Assembly (NCBI RefSeq): GCF_020567525.1
Contig: NZ_JAJCVI010000003.1
Coordinates: 124,001-188,000, forward strand
DNA length: 64,000 bases
Origin: Halorubellus salinus
Lineage (GTDB): Archaea > Halobacteriota > Halobacteria > Halobacteriales > Natrialbaceae
Reading direction: 5' to 3'
The position numbers and the translations under genes are program-made. Below, piece after piece: positions 35,833 through 43,128 of this stretch (positions within the stretch are counted from its first letter, which is position 1; the number at the start of each line of letters is the position of its first letter). The notes beneath the pieces are model-generated. The model searched no databases, was not told where the DNA came from, and saw only the letters and a program-made list of their open reading frames with translations.

Positions 35833-35886
35833 TTTTAGGCCAGCCTAAAACCGTAAAACGCTTCCGGTTTTTAGGCCAACCTAAAT
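35833..35886 (-). promoter_or_regulatory. paired DtxR/IdeR-type iron boxes before the 35829 operon
   Basis: The proximal box (35833-35850) is a perfect palindrome, TTTTAGGC-CA-GCCTAAAA. The distal box (35869-35886) reads TTTTAGGC-CA-ACCTAAAT with one weak position per arm. Centres are 36 bp apart and the proximal centre is 12.5 bp from the ATG. A T-rich TATA-like sequence (TTTTAC on the minus strand, about 35852-35859) lies between them, so binding would cover both TATA and start site. The half-sites resemble bacterial IdeR/DtxR boxes. Confidence 0.72.
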
Positions 35887-35901
35887 TCTCCTGGCAGACG
35901 T

Positions 35902-36342
35902 TCACCGCGCATCTTGCGATGCCCGGCCGGCGGCGATGCGTTCGAGGACTGCGTCGGCGAGCACGACGACGCCCAGGAGCACCCCCGCGACGAACGACGC
36001 GAGACCTGCCCACGCGACGACCGCTGGCGAGTCCCGCGCCACCGCGAACGCGCCCCAGGCACCGGCGAAGAGACACGGCATCGAGAACGCGGCCAGCACG
36101 GCGTCCGACGCGCTGCCGGACGCCACCGCTCGCACGACCACCGAGAGCGCCAGCGCGAGCGCAAACGCGGGCAGCGACGCGAGGACGCCGTCACCGCCCC
36201 CGGCGCTCGCCATCGCCTCGCCACCGAGTCCCGGCAACGGGAGCAGCACGAACACCGCGGGCACGACGAACGCCAGCGCGAACAGAGACGAGGCGACGCG
36301 AGCGACGCACTCGACCAAGCCGCGAGCGCCCCGCCCGGTCAT
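35902..36342 (-). CDS. membrane protein at the end of the iron-uptake operon
   Basis: The 146-residue protein has about four helices (residues around 13-35, 52-72, 78-100 and 107-128) with almost no loops and a short basic tail. No family is recognised. Its ATG overlaps the stop of the ABC ATPase (ATGA), making it the last gene of the siderophore-type operon. The position suggests an accessory membrane role in iron import. A stray helix protein of this kind is not part of standard FecBCDE systems. Confidence 0.65.
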   Translation of the reverse strand: MTGRGARGLVECVARVASSLFALAFVVPAVFVLLPLPGLGGEAMASAGGGDGVLASLPAFALALALSVVVRAVASGSASDAVLAAFSMPCLFAGAWGAFAVARDSPAVVAWAGLASFVAGVLLGVVVLADAVLERIAAGRASQDAR

Positions 36343-37280
36343 CCGTCGTCGAGCGCGGCGTGCGGCGAGATGTGCGGACCGGTCGGGCTCTCGTGGTCGA
36401 CGGTCGCGTCGACGTGGAAGACGTCCGCGAGCAACTCCTCGGTCAGGACCTCCCGGGGCGGCCCCCAGTCGTAGAGTTCGCCGTCGGCCATCGCGATCAG
36501 GTTGTCGGCGAACCGCGCCGCCTGCCCGACGTCGTGCAGGACGATGCCGATCGTGACACCGTGATCCTCGTTCAGCGAGTCGAGGACCTCCATCACCCGG
36601 AGCTGGTGGTGGAGGTCGAGGTGATTCGTCGGCTCGTCGAGCAGGAGGATGTCCGTCTCCTGGGCGAGCACCATCGCGATCCACGCGAGCTGGCGCTGGC
36701 CACCACTGAGGTTGCTCATCTCGCTGTGCCGGAGGTGCTCGACGCCCGCCAGGTCGATGGCGCGGTCGACCGCCTCGTGGTCGGTCTCCGTGACGGACTC
36801 GAAGAAGCCACGGTGCGGGTAGCGCCCGTGGTACGCGAGGTCCTCGACCGTGATGCTCTCGGGCGCCTGGTTGTGCTGTGAGAGCAATCCGAGCTTGCGC
36901 GCGAGGTCCTTCGCGTCGAACGACCGGACGCGCTCGCCGTCGAGGACGACGCCGCCCGCCCACGGGTCCAGCTGGTCCGCCATCGACTTCAGGAGCGTCG
37001 ACTTCCCGCTCCCGTTCGGCCCCACGAGCGCCGTCACCTCGCCCGCCGGCAGGACGACGTGCTCGCACTCGACGACGGGCTCCTCGTTCGTCGGATACCC
37101 GAGTTCGAGGTCCTCGCCGACGAGCTCGCTCGCATCAGCGGGTGATTCGCGGCCGGACACAGCAGCGATTCCGTCCTCGCTCTCCTGTCGTTCTTCGGGA
37201 GGCGACGGTCGCGCGGCGGCGCCGTGGCCACCGTCCATCCGCTCGCCACCGTCGTCGCCGTCGGTTCGGTCGCGGCTCAT
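36339..37280 (-). CDS. iron-siderophore ABC transporter ATP-binding protein (FecE/FhuC type)
   Basis: This 313-residue ATPase powers the FecCD permease encoded next to it. It has Walker A GPNGSGKST, Q-loop LLSQHNQAPESITVEDLAYHGRYPHRG, signature LSGGQRQLAWIAMVLAQ, Walker B LLLDEPTNHLDLHHQ and H-loop VLHDVGQAARFAD, which are diagnostic for the iron/B12 importer class. The first 55 residues are an acidic, Gly-rich extension unusual for the family. An internal ATG near the conserved start is possible, but the ATG at 37280 overlaps the permease stop (ATGA). Confidence 0.9.
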   Translation of the reverse strand: MSRDRTDGDDGGERMDGGHGAAARPSPPEERQESEDGIAAVSGRESPADASELVGEDLELGYPTNEEPVVECEHVVLPAGEVTALVGPNGSGKSTLLKSMADQLDPWAGGVVLDGERVRSFDAKDLARKLGLLSQHNQAPESITVEDLAYHGRYPHRGFFESVTETDHEAVDRAIDLAGVEHLRHSEMSNLSGGQRQLAWIAMVLAQETDILLLDEPTNHLDLHHQLRVMEVLDSLNEDHGVTIGIVLHDVGQAARFADNLIAMADGELYDWGPPREVLTEELLADVFHVDATVDHESPTGPHISPHAALDDG

Positions 37281-38455
37281 ATCTCTCCCATCGCCTCCTG
37301 TTTCCGCATCAGGTAGAGGAAGTACGGTCCACCGACGAGGCCGGTGACGATACCGACCGGAATCTGGGCGTCGGCACCGACCAGCACCGACATCCCCAGT
37401 CGAGCGCCGACGTCCGCGGCGACCATGAGCGCCGGGCCCGCGAACAGGCAGCCGACGACGAGCTTCTTGTAGTCGCTCCCGACGACGTTCCGGACCATGT
37501 GCGGGACGATGAGGCCGACGAACCCGACGATACCGGCGACGGCGATGCTCGCCGCCGCGGCGAGCACCGCGACCCCGGACAGCGCGAACCGCACGCGCTC
37601 GACGTTCATCCCGAGGGAGTTCGCGGTGCGCTCGCCGAGCAGGAGGACGTTCAGCTGACGCGACCCGACGAGTGCAGCGCCGACGGCGAAGATCGTCCAG
37701 GGGAGCGCCATCCGCACCTGCTCCCAGTCGGTCCCCGTGAGCGACCCGGTCGTCCACGCGATCGCCGACTGGACGACACCGAGGTCGTCGGCGAAGAAGA
37801 ACAACCCCGTCTGGAGCGACTGGAAGATGGTCCCGACGATGACGCCGGCGAGCACGAGCCGCACGGGACTCGTGCCGTTCTTCCACGCGATCGCGTACAC
37901 GACGAGGAAGGCGACGATCCCACCGACGGACGCGATGACCGGGAGAAGCGACGATGGCGTGAGGACGAACTCGCCGAAGAGCAAAAGCGGGACGGTGAGT
38001 GACATGCCCGCGAGGACGACGAGCGTGACGAGGATCATCAGGCCGGCGCCCGAGGAGACGCCGAGGATGAACGGACTCGCGAGTTCGTTGCGCGTCACCG
38101 CCTGGAAGATCGCACCCGATATCGCGAGGTTCATCCCGACGAGCATCGCCACGAACACGCGCGGCAGCCGGATGTTCCACACGATGAGGCTGCGCTTGTT
38201 CATCTCGGGGAGTTCGCCACCGAAGACGAACGCGTTCCACGCGTCGAGATCGAAGATGACCTGCGTGTTGAAGACGGCCTGCCACGCTTCGACGAGCGTC
38301 ATGGAGAACGCGCCGAAGCTCACCTGGACGAGCCCGCCGAGGACGACCACGCCGACGCTGGCGACGCACAGCGAGACGAGCGACGCGTCGACGAACCCGA
38401 AGTAGCCCGTGTTCTGCTCGGAGCGCTTCCGTCGCTGCTGGGTCTCGCTCGCCAT
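37277..38455 (-). CDS. FecCD-type iron-siderophore ABC permease
   Basis: The 392-residue protein has about ten membrane helices and the FecCD/BtuC pattern. WNIRLPRVFVAMLVGMNLAISGAIFQAVTRNELASPFILGVSSGAG is its central signature; GIVGFVGLIVPHMVRNVVGSDYKKL is the coupling-helix region, and GADAQIPVGIVTGLVGGPYFLYLM closes it. It probably forms a homodimer, since only one permease gene is present. The ATG at 38455 (MASETQQRRKRS) gives the normal N-terminus. Its stop overlaps the ATPase gene. Confidence 0.92.
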   Translation of the reverse strand: MASETQQRRKRSEQNTGYFGFVDASLVSLCVASVGVVVLGGLVQVSFGAFSMTLVEAWQAVFNTQVIFDLDAWNAFVFGGELPEMNKRSLIVWNIRLPRVFVAMLVGMNLAISGAIFQAVTRNELASPFILGVSSGAGLMILVTLVVLAGMSLTVPLLLFGEFVLTPSSLLPVIASVGGIVAFLVVYAIAWKNGTSPVRLVLAGVIVGTIFQSLQTGLFFFADDLGVVQSAIAWTTGSLTGTDWEQVRMALPWTIFAVGAALVGSRQLNVLLLGERTANSLGMNVERVRFALSGVAVLAAAASIAVAGIVGFVGLIVPHMVRNVVGSDYKKLVVGCLFAGPALMVAADVGARLGMSVLVGADAQIPVGIVTGLVGGPYFLYLMRKQEAMGEI

Positions 38456-38457
38456 GA

Positions 38458-39615
38458 CTACTCGCTCGCCTCCGTGACCGACTCGTCCGTCGCCACCCGG
38501 TCGCGGAGCGCCCCGTCGTCGACAGCGTCGAGCACCGCCTCCACGCCGACCGCGTCGACGATTCGCTCCACGCCGACCGCGTCCGCGATGCGTTCGGGAC
38601 CGACCACGTCGACGAACGTCGCGAGCCCGGCTTCGGCGCGGTCGTCGGCCTCGGCGTCGTCGATGCGCGTCTCGAACGCCTCGTCGACGTAGTCCTCGCG
38701 GAGTTCGGCGAGCTCGTCGTCGTCCAGGTCGTGGTCGTCCGCGAGCTCGTTCTCGAACCACTCGCGCCACCGGTCGCGGTCCGCCCACTCGCCGCTGAAC
38801 TCGCTGTCCTGTCGGAGCCAATCGTACTCCGGCGCGACCTCGCCGGAGAGCCCGCGGGCGCGCCGTCGGTCCTCGACGAGCGACCGGGCGACGTGCGCGC
38901 CGTTCCCGGCCGCGACGACCGCCTGCGCGCTCCGCGCACCCGACGGGCTCGCGACGTACAGGCCATCGATGGGCGTCCGACCGTCCTCGTCGGCGTACTC
39001 GGGGTCGAAGCGCTCCTCGACCTCCCCGTGGTGCTCGTGCTCGACGAACAGGTAGGCGTCGGCGTCGGCAGCGAGCGGCCGGAGGTACGAGCCGTCGTAC
39101 CACGCGGCAGCGACGACCTCGGTCGCCAGGACGGTCGTTCCCTCCTGGGTGCGGACGCGGAACCGCGCGTCATCGTCACTCGCGTCGCCACCGTCTGCGT
39201 TCACGTCACTCGCGTCGCCACCGTCTGCGTTCACGTCACTCGCGTCGCCACCGTCCGCGGCCTCGTCGCGCGGGAGGCGTTCGACCGCGTCGACGTTTTC
39301 CTCGACGCGGCGCGCGCCCATCTCGGCGACGTGCGCGTGCATGAGGTCGTGGAAGACGTCGACGTCGACACCCCCCGGGAAGCCGAGGTAGTTCTCGAGG
39401 TACGCGCACCGTCGAAGCGCCGAACTGCCGCGGTCGAAGACGACCGTCTCCAGGCCGTAGCGGGCCGCGAACACGGTCGCCGCGGAGCCCGCTGGGCCAC
39501 CGCCGACGACGACCACGTCGACCGCGGTGTCGTCCACTGTCGCCGCGTCGACGGTCCCCGCGTCGGTTCCCGTCTCCGGACCGTCGTTCGTACCGTTCGC
39601 GTGTTCGTCGGACAT
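38458..39615 (-). CDS. FAD-dependent oxidoreductase in the iron-uptake operon
   Basis: The 385-residue protein has an N-terminal FAD-binding fold (VDVVVVGGGPAGSAATVFA, about residues 34-52), then RRCAYLENYLGFPGG, as in thioredoxin-reductase-like proteins, and a late VASPSGARSAQAVVAAGNGAHVARSLV. The NAD(P)-binding middle domain and the redox CxxC are missing. An acidic linker of three 10-residue repeats lies around residues 120-148. The C-terminal 130 residues are acidic, ending in four copies of a 9-residue motif of the VGVERIVDA kind. Sitting between permease and DUF genes, it may reduce ferric siderophores or release iron; this is inference. Confidence 0.75.
   Translation of the reverse strand: MSDEHANGTNDGPETGTDAGTVDAATVDDTAVDVVVVGGGPAGSAATVFAARYGLETVVFDRGSSALRRCAYLENYLGFPGGVDVDVFHDLMHAHVAEMGARRVEENVDAVERLPRDEAADGGDASDVNADGGDASDVNADGGDASDDDARFRVRTQEGTTVLATEVVAAAWYDGSYLRPLAADADAYLFVEHEHHGEVEERFDPEYADEDGRTPIDGLYVASPSGARSAQAVVAAGNGAHVARSLVEDRRRARGLSGEVAPEYDWLRQDSEFSGEWADRDRWREWFENELADDHDLDDDELAELREDYVDEAFETRIDDAEADDRAEAGLATFVDVVGPERIADAVGVERIVDAVGVEAVLDAVDDGALRDRVATDESVTEASE
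39175..39256. repeat. 30-bp in-frame tandem repeat
   Basis: A 30-bp unit starts at 39175, 39205 and 39235; the third copy is partial. On the minus strand it encodes DGGDASDVNA repeats in the FAD oxidoreductase linker. The copies are almost identical, so expansion is recent and length may vary between strains. Confidence 0.9.
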
Positions 39616-39617
39616 GC

Positions 39618-40199
39618 TCAGAGCTTGGACTGCAGTTGCCTGGTCACGAACTCGTCGTCGAGGAGCGACTCAGGGCCGGAGAGGTGGACGAGCGGCGCGT
39701 TCTCGACGCGGAGCCACTCGTCGCGTCGGTCACCGGTCACGGTGACGGTCTGGCGAGCGCGCGGGACGCCGTTCTTGCGGCGTTCGTCCGTCGACTCGCG
39801 AACGGTCGCGAGCTCCACCGCGTCCGTCCGACGCTCGCAGACGACGAGGTCGTACGTCGGGAGCGCCGGGTCGACGTCGCGCATCGCGGCGCGATACCGC
39901 GCCGCCGCGTCGCACGCTCGCTCCGCCGCCTCGTACGTCTCGAACGCGACCGACGACACCGGGTCCGGGCTGACGCCGGTGTCCTTCCCGGCGACGACGA
40001 ACGCGCCGCCGTCGACCGCGAGGTCCGCGACCGTCTCCCGCGCCTCGCGGACCGCCGCGGCCGCCCCGGCGACGCGCTCGGACGCGTCCCCGTCGTCGCT
40101 GCCGTCGGTCGCTCGGTCACCGTCCGCGCCGTCGGTCGGTCGGTCGTCTCCCGTGTCGTCGGTCCCTCGGTCGTCTCCCGCGTCGTCGGTCGCTGCCAT
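39618..40199 (-). CDS. DUF7552-like domain protein with C-terminal extension, iron operon
   Basis: The 193-residue protein has an Asp/Gly/Thr-rich N-terminal tail (first 40 residues, GDDRGTDD-like repeats), then the same compact domain as the stand-alone protein at 35249-35527 (about residues 48-125), and a new C-terminal part. That part (VPRARQTVTVTGDRRDEWLRVENAPLVHLSGPESLLDDEFV) is not in the small copy. No membrane helix is seen. It lies between the binding protein and the FAD oxidoreductase, with 1-2 base gaps. Repeated presence in both iron-box operons suggests the domain is a functional part of iron handling. Confidence 0.7.
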   Translation of the reverse strand: MAATDDAGDDRGTDDTGDDRPTDGADGDRATDGSDDGDASERVAGAAAAVREARETVADLAVDGGAFVVAGKDTGVSPDPVSSVAFETYEAAERACDAAARYRAAMRDVDPALPTYDLVVCERRTDAVELATVRESTDERRKNGVPRARQTVTVTGDRRDEWLRVENAPLVHLSGPESLLDDEFVTRQLQSKL

Positions 40200-40200
40200 C

Positions 40201-41406
40201 TCAGACGTCCCCCGCGACGACGTCGGCGACGCGCTCGCGGTCGAACAGTTGCTTCTCGACGCCGTAGAGCTGCTGGGCGGTGCGTTCGGTCAGCACCATG
40301 TTCGTGATCGGGCCCTGGTAGAGGCCGCCGGCGCGGTAGACGTCGCCGTTCTCGACGGCGGTGAGCGCGCTCGCGGTGTCGTGGGATTCGAGGAACGAGA
40401 CGACGGTGTCCTCGAACTCGCTCTCGGACTTGGCCTCGTAGCCCCGGAGCAGGAGGACCTCGGGGTCGACCTCGAGGAGGGTCTCCAGGTCGATGGCGGC
40501 GCGACTCCCGTGGAAGTCCTTGATGCTGGTCTCCGCGAGCGCGTCGCGGACGCCGAGGTCGCGGAGGTGCTTGAACCCGGTGCCGTCGCCGATGATGTAC
40601 GGATAGTACTGCTCGGGTTGGTCGCCGACGCCCCAGAGCACCGCGGCCGCGGGACGCTCGCTGGTACCGGGGACGGCGGGTGCGAGGTTCGCCTGGAAGT
40701 CGTCGTGCAGGGACTCGAAGGCCTCGTAGCGGTCGGTGCGATCGAAGACCTGGGCGAGCTTCTCGAAGCCCTCGTACAGCGAGTAGTACCGGTAGTCCTC
40801 GTGCCAGGGGTAGTGCTGGGCGTAGATGCAGTTCCCGAACATCGGGCCGACGGTGCTCGAGATCTCCTCGACGTCGCTCTGCTTCCAGCCCGAGAAGCGG
40901 TTCTGGAGGAAGTTCGGGTCCATGACGTGGACGTCGGCGTCGAGTTCGTAGAACAGCTCCTTGCTGACGCCGCCGTCCTGATAGAGCGAGACCATGTGGC
41001 TGGTGTCGACGCTGACGCCGTCGACCTCGTCGTAGTACTGGGTGTGGTAGCGCGATTCGAGCCAGACGGCCTTCGGGGGTTCGAGGCCGAGGGCGACGCC
41101 CATGTCGGCCCACGAGCCGTTGTTCGCGACCCACGTCTCGGGGACGCTCTCGAACTCGACCTCGCCGACTGGTTCGATGGAGACGCTGTAGGGGGTTTCG
41201 AGGCCGTCGTCCTGGGTGGTCGTCTCGTCGGCGCTGGTCGGTTCGGCGGTGGTCGGTTCGGTGGTGGTCGTCGCGTCGCTCTCGGCGTCGGTCGCTCCCT
41301 CGTCGCTCGTGCTCATGCAGCCTGCGGCGAGCGTGCTCGCGAGGAGTGTGCTACCGCCGAGGAGATACCCGCGTCGTGTTCGACGTGCGCCGTCTTGGTC
41401 GCTCAT
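40201..41406 (-). CDS. iron-siderophore ABC transporter substrate-binding lipoprotein
   Basis: This 401-residue binding protein delivers ferric siderophore or similar iron complex to the FecCD permease. It starts with a Tat lipobox signal (RRTRRGYLLGGSTLLASTLAAGC), a Thr/Glu-rich linker to about residue 62, and then a helical-backbone binding fold. Marks are PVGEVEFESVPETWVANNGSWADMGVALG, the middle PAVPGTSERPAAAVLW and the late LLLRGYEAKSESEF..VVSFLESHDTASALTAV. It is the first gene of the operon. Its ATG lies five bases from the proximal member of a paired iron box. Confidence 0.88.
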   Translation of the reverse strand: MSDQDGARRTRRGYLLGGSTLLASTLAAGCMSTSDEGATDAESDATTTTEPTTAEPTSADETTTQDDGLETPYSVSIEPVGEVEFESVPETWVANNGSWADMGVALGLEPPKAVWLESRYHTQYYDEVDGVSVDTSHMVSLYQDGGVSKELFYELDADVHVMDPNFLQNRFSGWKQSDVEEISSTVGPMFGNCIYAQHYPWHEDYRYYSLYEGFEKLAQVFDRTDRYEAFESLHDDFQANLAPAVPGTSERPAAAVLWGVGDQPEQYYPYIIGDGTGFKHLRDLGVRDALAETSIKDFHGSRAAIDLETLLEVDPEVLLLRGYEAKSESEFEDTVVSFLESHDTASALTAVENGDVYRAGGLYQGPITNMVLTERTAQQLYGVEKQLFDRERVADVVAGDV

Positions 41407-41410
41407 ACGA

Positions 41411-41461
41411 TTTAGGCTACCCTAAACGACTAAATGGCTTTCGATTATTAGGTCGTCCTAA
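41411..41461 (-). promoter_or_regulatory. paired DtxR/IdeR-type iron boxes before the siderophore operon
   Basis: The proximal box (41411-41426) is TTTAGG-CTAC-CCTAAA and the distal box (41448-41461) is TTAGG-TCGT-CCTAA. Centres are 36 bp apart and the proximal centre lies 12.5 bp from the ATG at 41406, exactly as in the second pair at 35833-35886. CATTTAG on the minus strand (about 41431-41437) between them is a TATA candidate 25-31 bp before the ATG. Iron-loaded repressor bound here would block transcription initiation. Confidence 0.75.
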
Positions 41462-41729
41462 ATTCGAGAGTTCGGTATCGGGTGACGCGTCGACGCGACG
41501 CGAGCAGGACGCGTCCGTCGACGAGCATGGAACCGGGGAGAGGTCGGCGACGCAGCCAGGTTGTCGTCCACCAGTCAGGTCCATCGGTTGACCGAAGAGG
41601 CGTCGAGAACCACTCCGAGTCAGGCAGCACGACGTCCGGACGGTTGCACGACCGGGCGCCACGCCGGACAGCGCTCTCGAAGGCTAGGAGAGCGCGACAG
41701 GAGAGGGAATCGAGGTCCGACGGAGTCGT
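41462..41729. other. 268-bp intergenic region
   Basis: This gap between the distal iron box and the HalOD1 gene holds only Arg/Ser-rich shadow frames. I see no tRNA or repeat. It may contain a terminator of the HalOD1 gene and upstream elements of the siderophore operon, but no clear motif stands out. Confidence 0.45.
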
Positions 41730-41957
41730 TCAGTCCAGTGCCGCTTCGCTGAGGGCGGCCGTCTCGACGGCGCCGTCCCCGTCGACGGTGATACGGTGCC
41801 CGTAGTAATCGAACGCGAGACTGGCGTCGGCGGCGGCCGAATCGACGAACGCGACGATGGCTTCCGGGTCGATCGTCTCCAGGAGCGGCGGGAGGTCAGT
41901 GTGCGACTCACCCGTGGCCTCCGCGACGGTACTGACGATGTCGACTATCGGATTCAT
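41730..41957 (-). CDS. HalOD1 output domain protein
   Basis: This 75-residue protein is a stand-alone HalOD1 domain, a small fold found only in haloarchaea and named from its place after receiver or sensor domains. The pattern is clear: MNPIVDIVSTVAEATG, DLPPLLETIDPEAIVAFVD and FDYYGHRITVDGDGAVE. Function of such single-domain copies is unknown; a signalling-output or regulatory role is presumed. It stands alone and leftward, upstream of the iron operon. Confidence 0.82.
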   Translation of the reverse strand: MNPIVDIVSTVAEATGESHTDLPPLLETIDPEAIVAFVDSAAADASLAFDYYGHRITVDGDGAVETAALSEAALD

Positions 41958-42111
41958 TGTCGGTAACAGGGTTCGGGACTACTTAGAGACTGCAACTTTG
42001 AACTCTTAACCGGTTTTTTCATGAGTGAAACCGGGGGGCTGCGGTACCACCGAGTGGCGGCCTCGCCGTCTACGGACCGAGCGCCAGCCGACCGCCGGAG
42101 CCTCCCGACAG

Positions 42112-42948
42112 TCACGATAACACGGCACGTGCAGCGAACAGGAGGTTCTCCTTCCGTTCGCGGACCCGCCGGTAGAAGTACTGCATCCACTTGCTCCCGT
42201 ACGGCACGTACTGGTAGACGTCGACGTCCTCGCCGGCGAGGTCGCGCTGCGCGTCCTCGCGGACGCCCATCAGCATCTGGATCTCGTACGGCGTCCCGTA
42301 CTCCTCGTGGAGGTCGCGAGCGTGCTCGATCATCGCCGGGTCGTGACTGCCGACGGCGACCCCGTCCTCGAAGTGCTCGAACGCGTACGCGATGAGCTCC
42401 CGGTAGGACTCGTCCACGCGAGCCTTGTCCTTGTACGCGATTGACTTCGGCTCGTCGTACGCGCCCTTCACGAGACGGACCTTCCCCGGGAGCGGGGCGA
42501 GCCGCTCCAGGTCGTCGCTCGTGCGCTTGAGGTTCGCCTGGATGCAGACGCCGACGTTCCCGTCCGTCTCCCGCGCGTGCCGTTCGAACGCGTCGAGCGT
42601 CACGTCGGTCGTCTCGTGGTCCTCCATGTCTATCCACACGAAGACGCCACGTTCGGTGGCGGCGTCGACGATCCGCGCGAGGTTCTCCTCGAACACCTCG
42701 TCGCCGATACCTAGCCCGATCTGGCTGGGTTTCACCGAGACACAGCCGTCGACGTCGCTCGCCGCGAGGTCCTTCGCGAGCGAGATGTAGGCGTCCGCGT
42801 CCGCGTCGGCCGGCTCGCGGTCGTGATAGTGCTCGCCGAGGAGGTTCAGGATGACGGCGACGTCGTCCCGGTTCGTCTCGGCCGCGTGATCGAGTGCAGT
42901 CGCGGGCGTCTTTCCTGCGACGAAGTTACTCGCTATCGGCGGAATCAT
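42112..42948 (-). CDS. proline dehydrogenase
   Basis: This 278-residue flavoenzyme oxidises proline to pyrroline-5-carboxylate at the membrane, feeding electrons to the respiratory chain. It matches the monofunctional PutA-like ProDH barrel: DVDGCVSVKPSQIGLG, FVWIDMEDHETTD, VGVCIQANLKRT, VRLVKGAYDEPK and the C-terminal YQYVPYGSKWMQYFYRRVRERKEN, which holds the proline-binding arginines. The ATG at 42948 (MIPPIASNF) fits the family and a TATA element 27 bp upstream. A GTG at 43002 would extend it without conservation. It is divergent from an amino-acid ABC operon that might import its substrate. Confidence 0.92.
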   Translation of the reverse strand: MIPPIASNFVAGKTPATALDHAAETNRDDVAVILNLLGEHYHDREPADADADAYISLAKDLAASDVDGCVSVKPSQIGLGIGDEVFEENLARIVDAATERGVFVWIDMEDHETTDVTLDAFERHARETDGNVGVCIQANLKRTSDDLERLAPLPGKVRLVKGAYDEPKSIAYKDKARVDESYRELIAYAFEHFEDGVAVGSHDPAMIEHARDLHEEYGTPYEIQMLMGVREDAQRDLAGEDVDVYQYVPYGSKWMQYFYRRVRERKENLLFAARAVLS

Positions 42949-42973
42949 GCCTATAACCCATTCCTGTGCCGTG

Positions 42974-42980
42974 GTATATG
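42974..42980 (-). promoter_or_regulatory. TATA element of proline dehydrogenase
   Basis: CATATAC on the minus strand is centred about 28 bp before the ATG at 42948. This spacing points to a leaderless transcript and settles the start. Confidence 0.6.
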
Positions 42981-43069
42981 GGCACCCGACCAGACGTTTC
43001 ACAGTCGAATGGTCAGTAAATAACGTTTAAGTGCGTTTATCGCCGTCCTCAGGCGATTTTGGCTGCATT

Positions 43070-43083
43070 CCGACCATGGTCGG
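43070..43083. promoter_or_regulatory. perfect palindrome CCGACCATGGTCGG
   Basis: This 14-bp perfect palindrome lies upstream of the amino-acid ABC operon, in the divergent region shared with proline dehydrogenase. Its GACCATGGTC core also occurs before the bat-type regulator at 33940-33949. It could be an activator or repressor site. Confidence 0.5.
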
Positions 43084-43088
43084 GCGGT

Positions 43089-43104
43089 ACTATAGGCCTA
43101 TAGT
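43089..43104. promoter_or_regulatory. perfect 16-bp palindrome ACTATAGGCCTATAGT, promoter overlap
   Basis: The element ends 24 bp before the ATG at 43129 and overlaps or abuts the likely TATA region (TTCATAATT follows at 43104-43112). A protein bound here would compete with TBP, so an operator for the ABC operon is likely. Lrp/AsnC-type regulators in archaea use palindromes of this size. Confidence 0.5.
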
Positions 43105-43128
43105 TCATAATTGATTCTCCACACCGCT

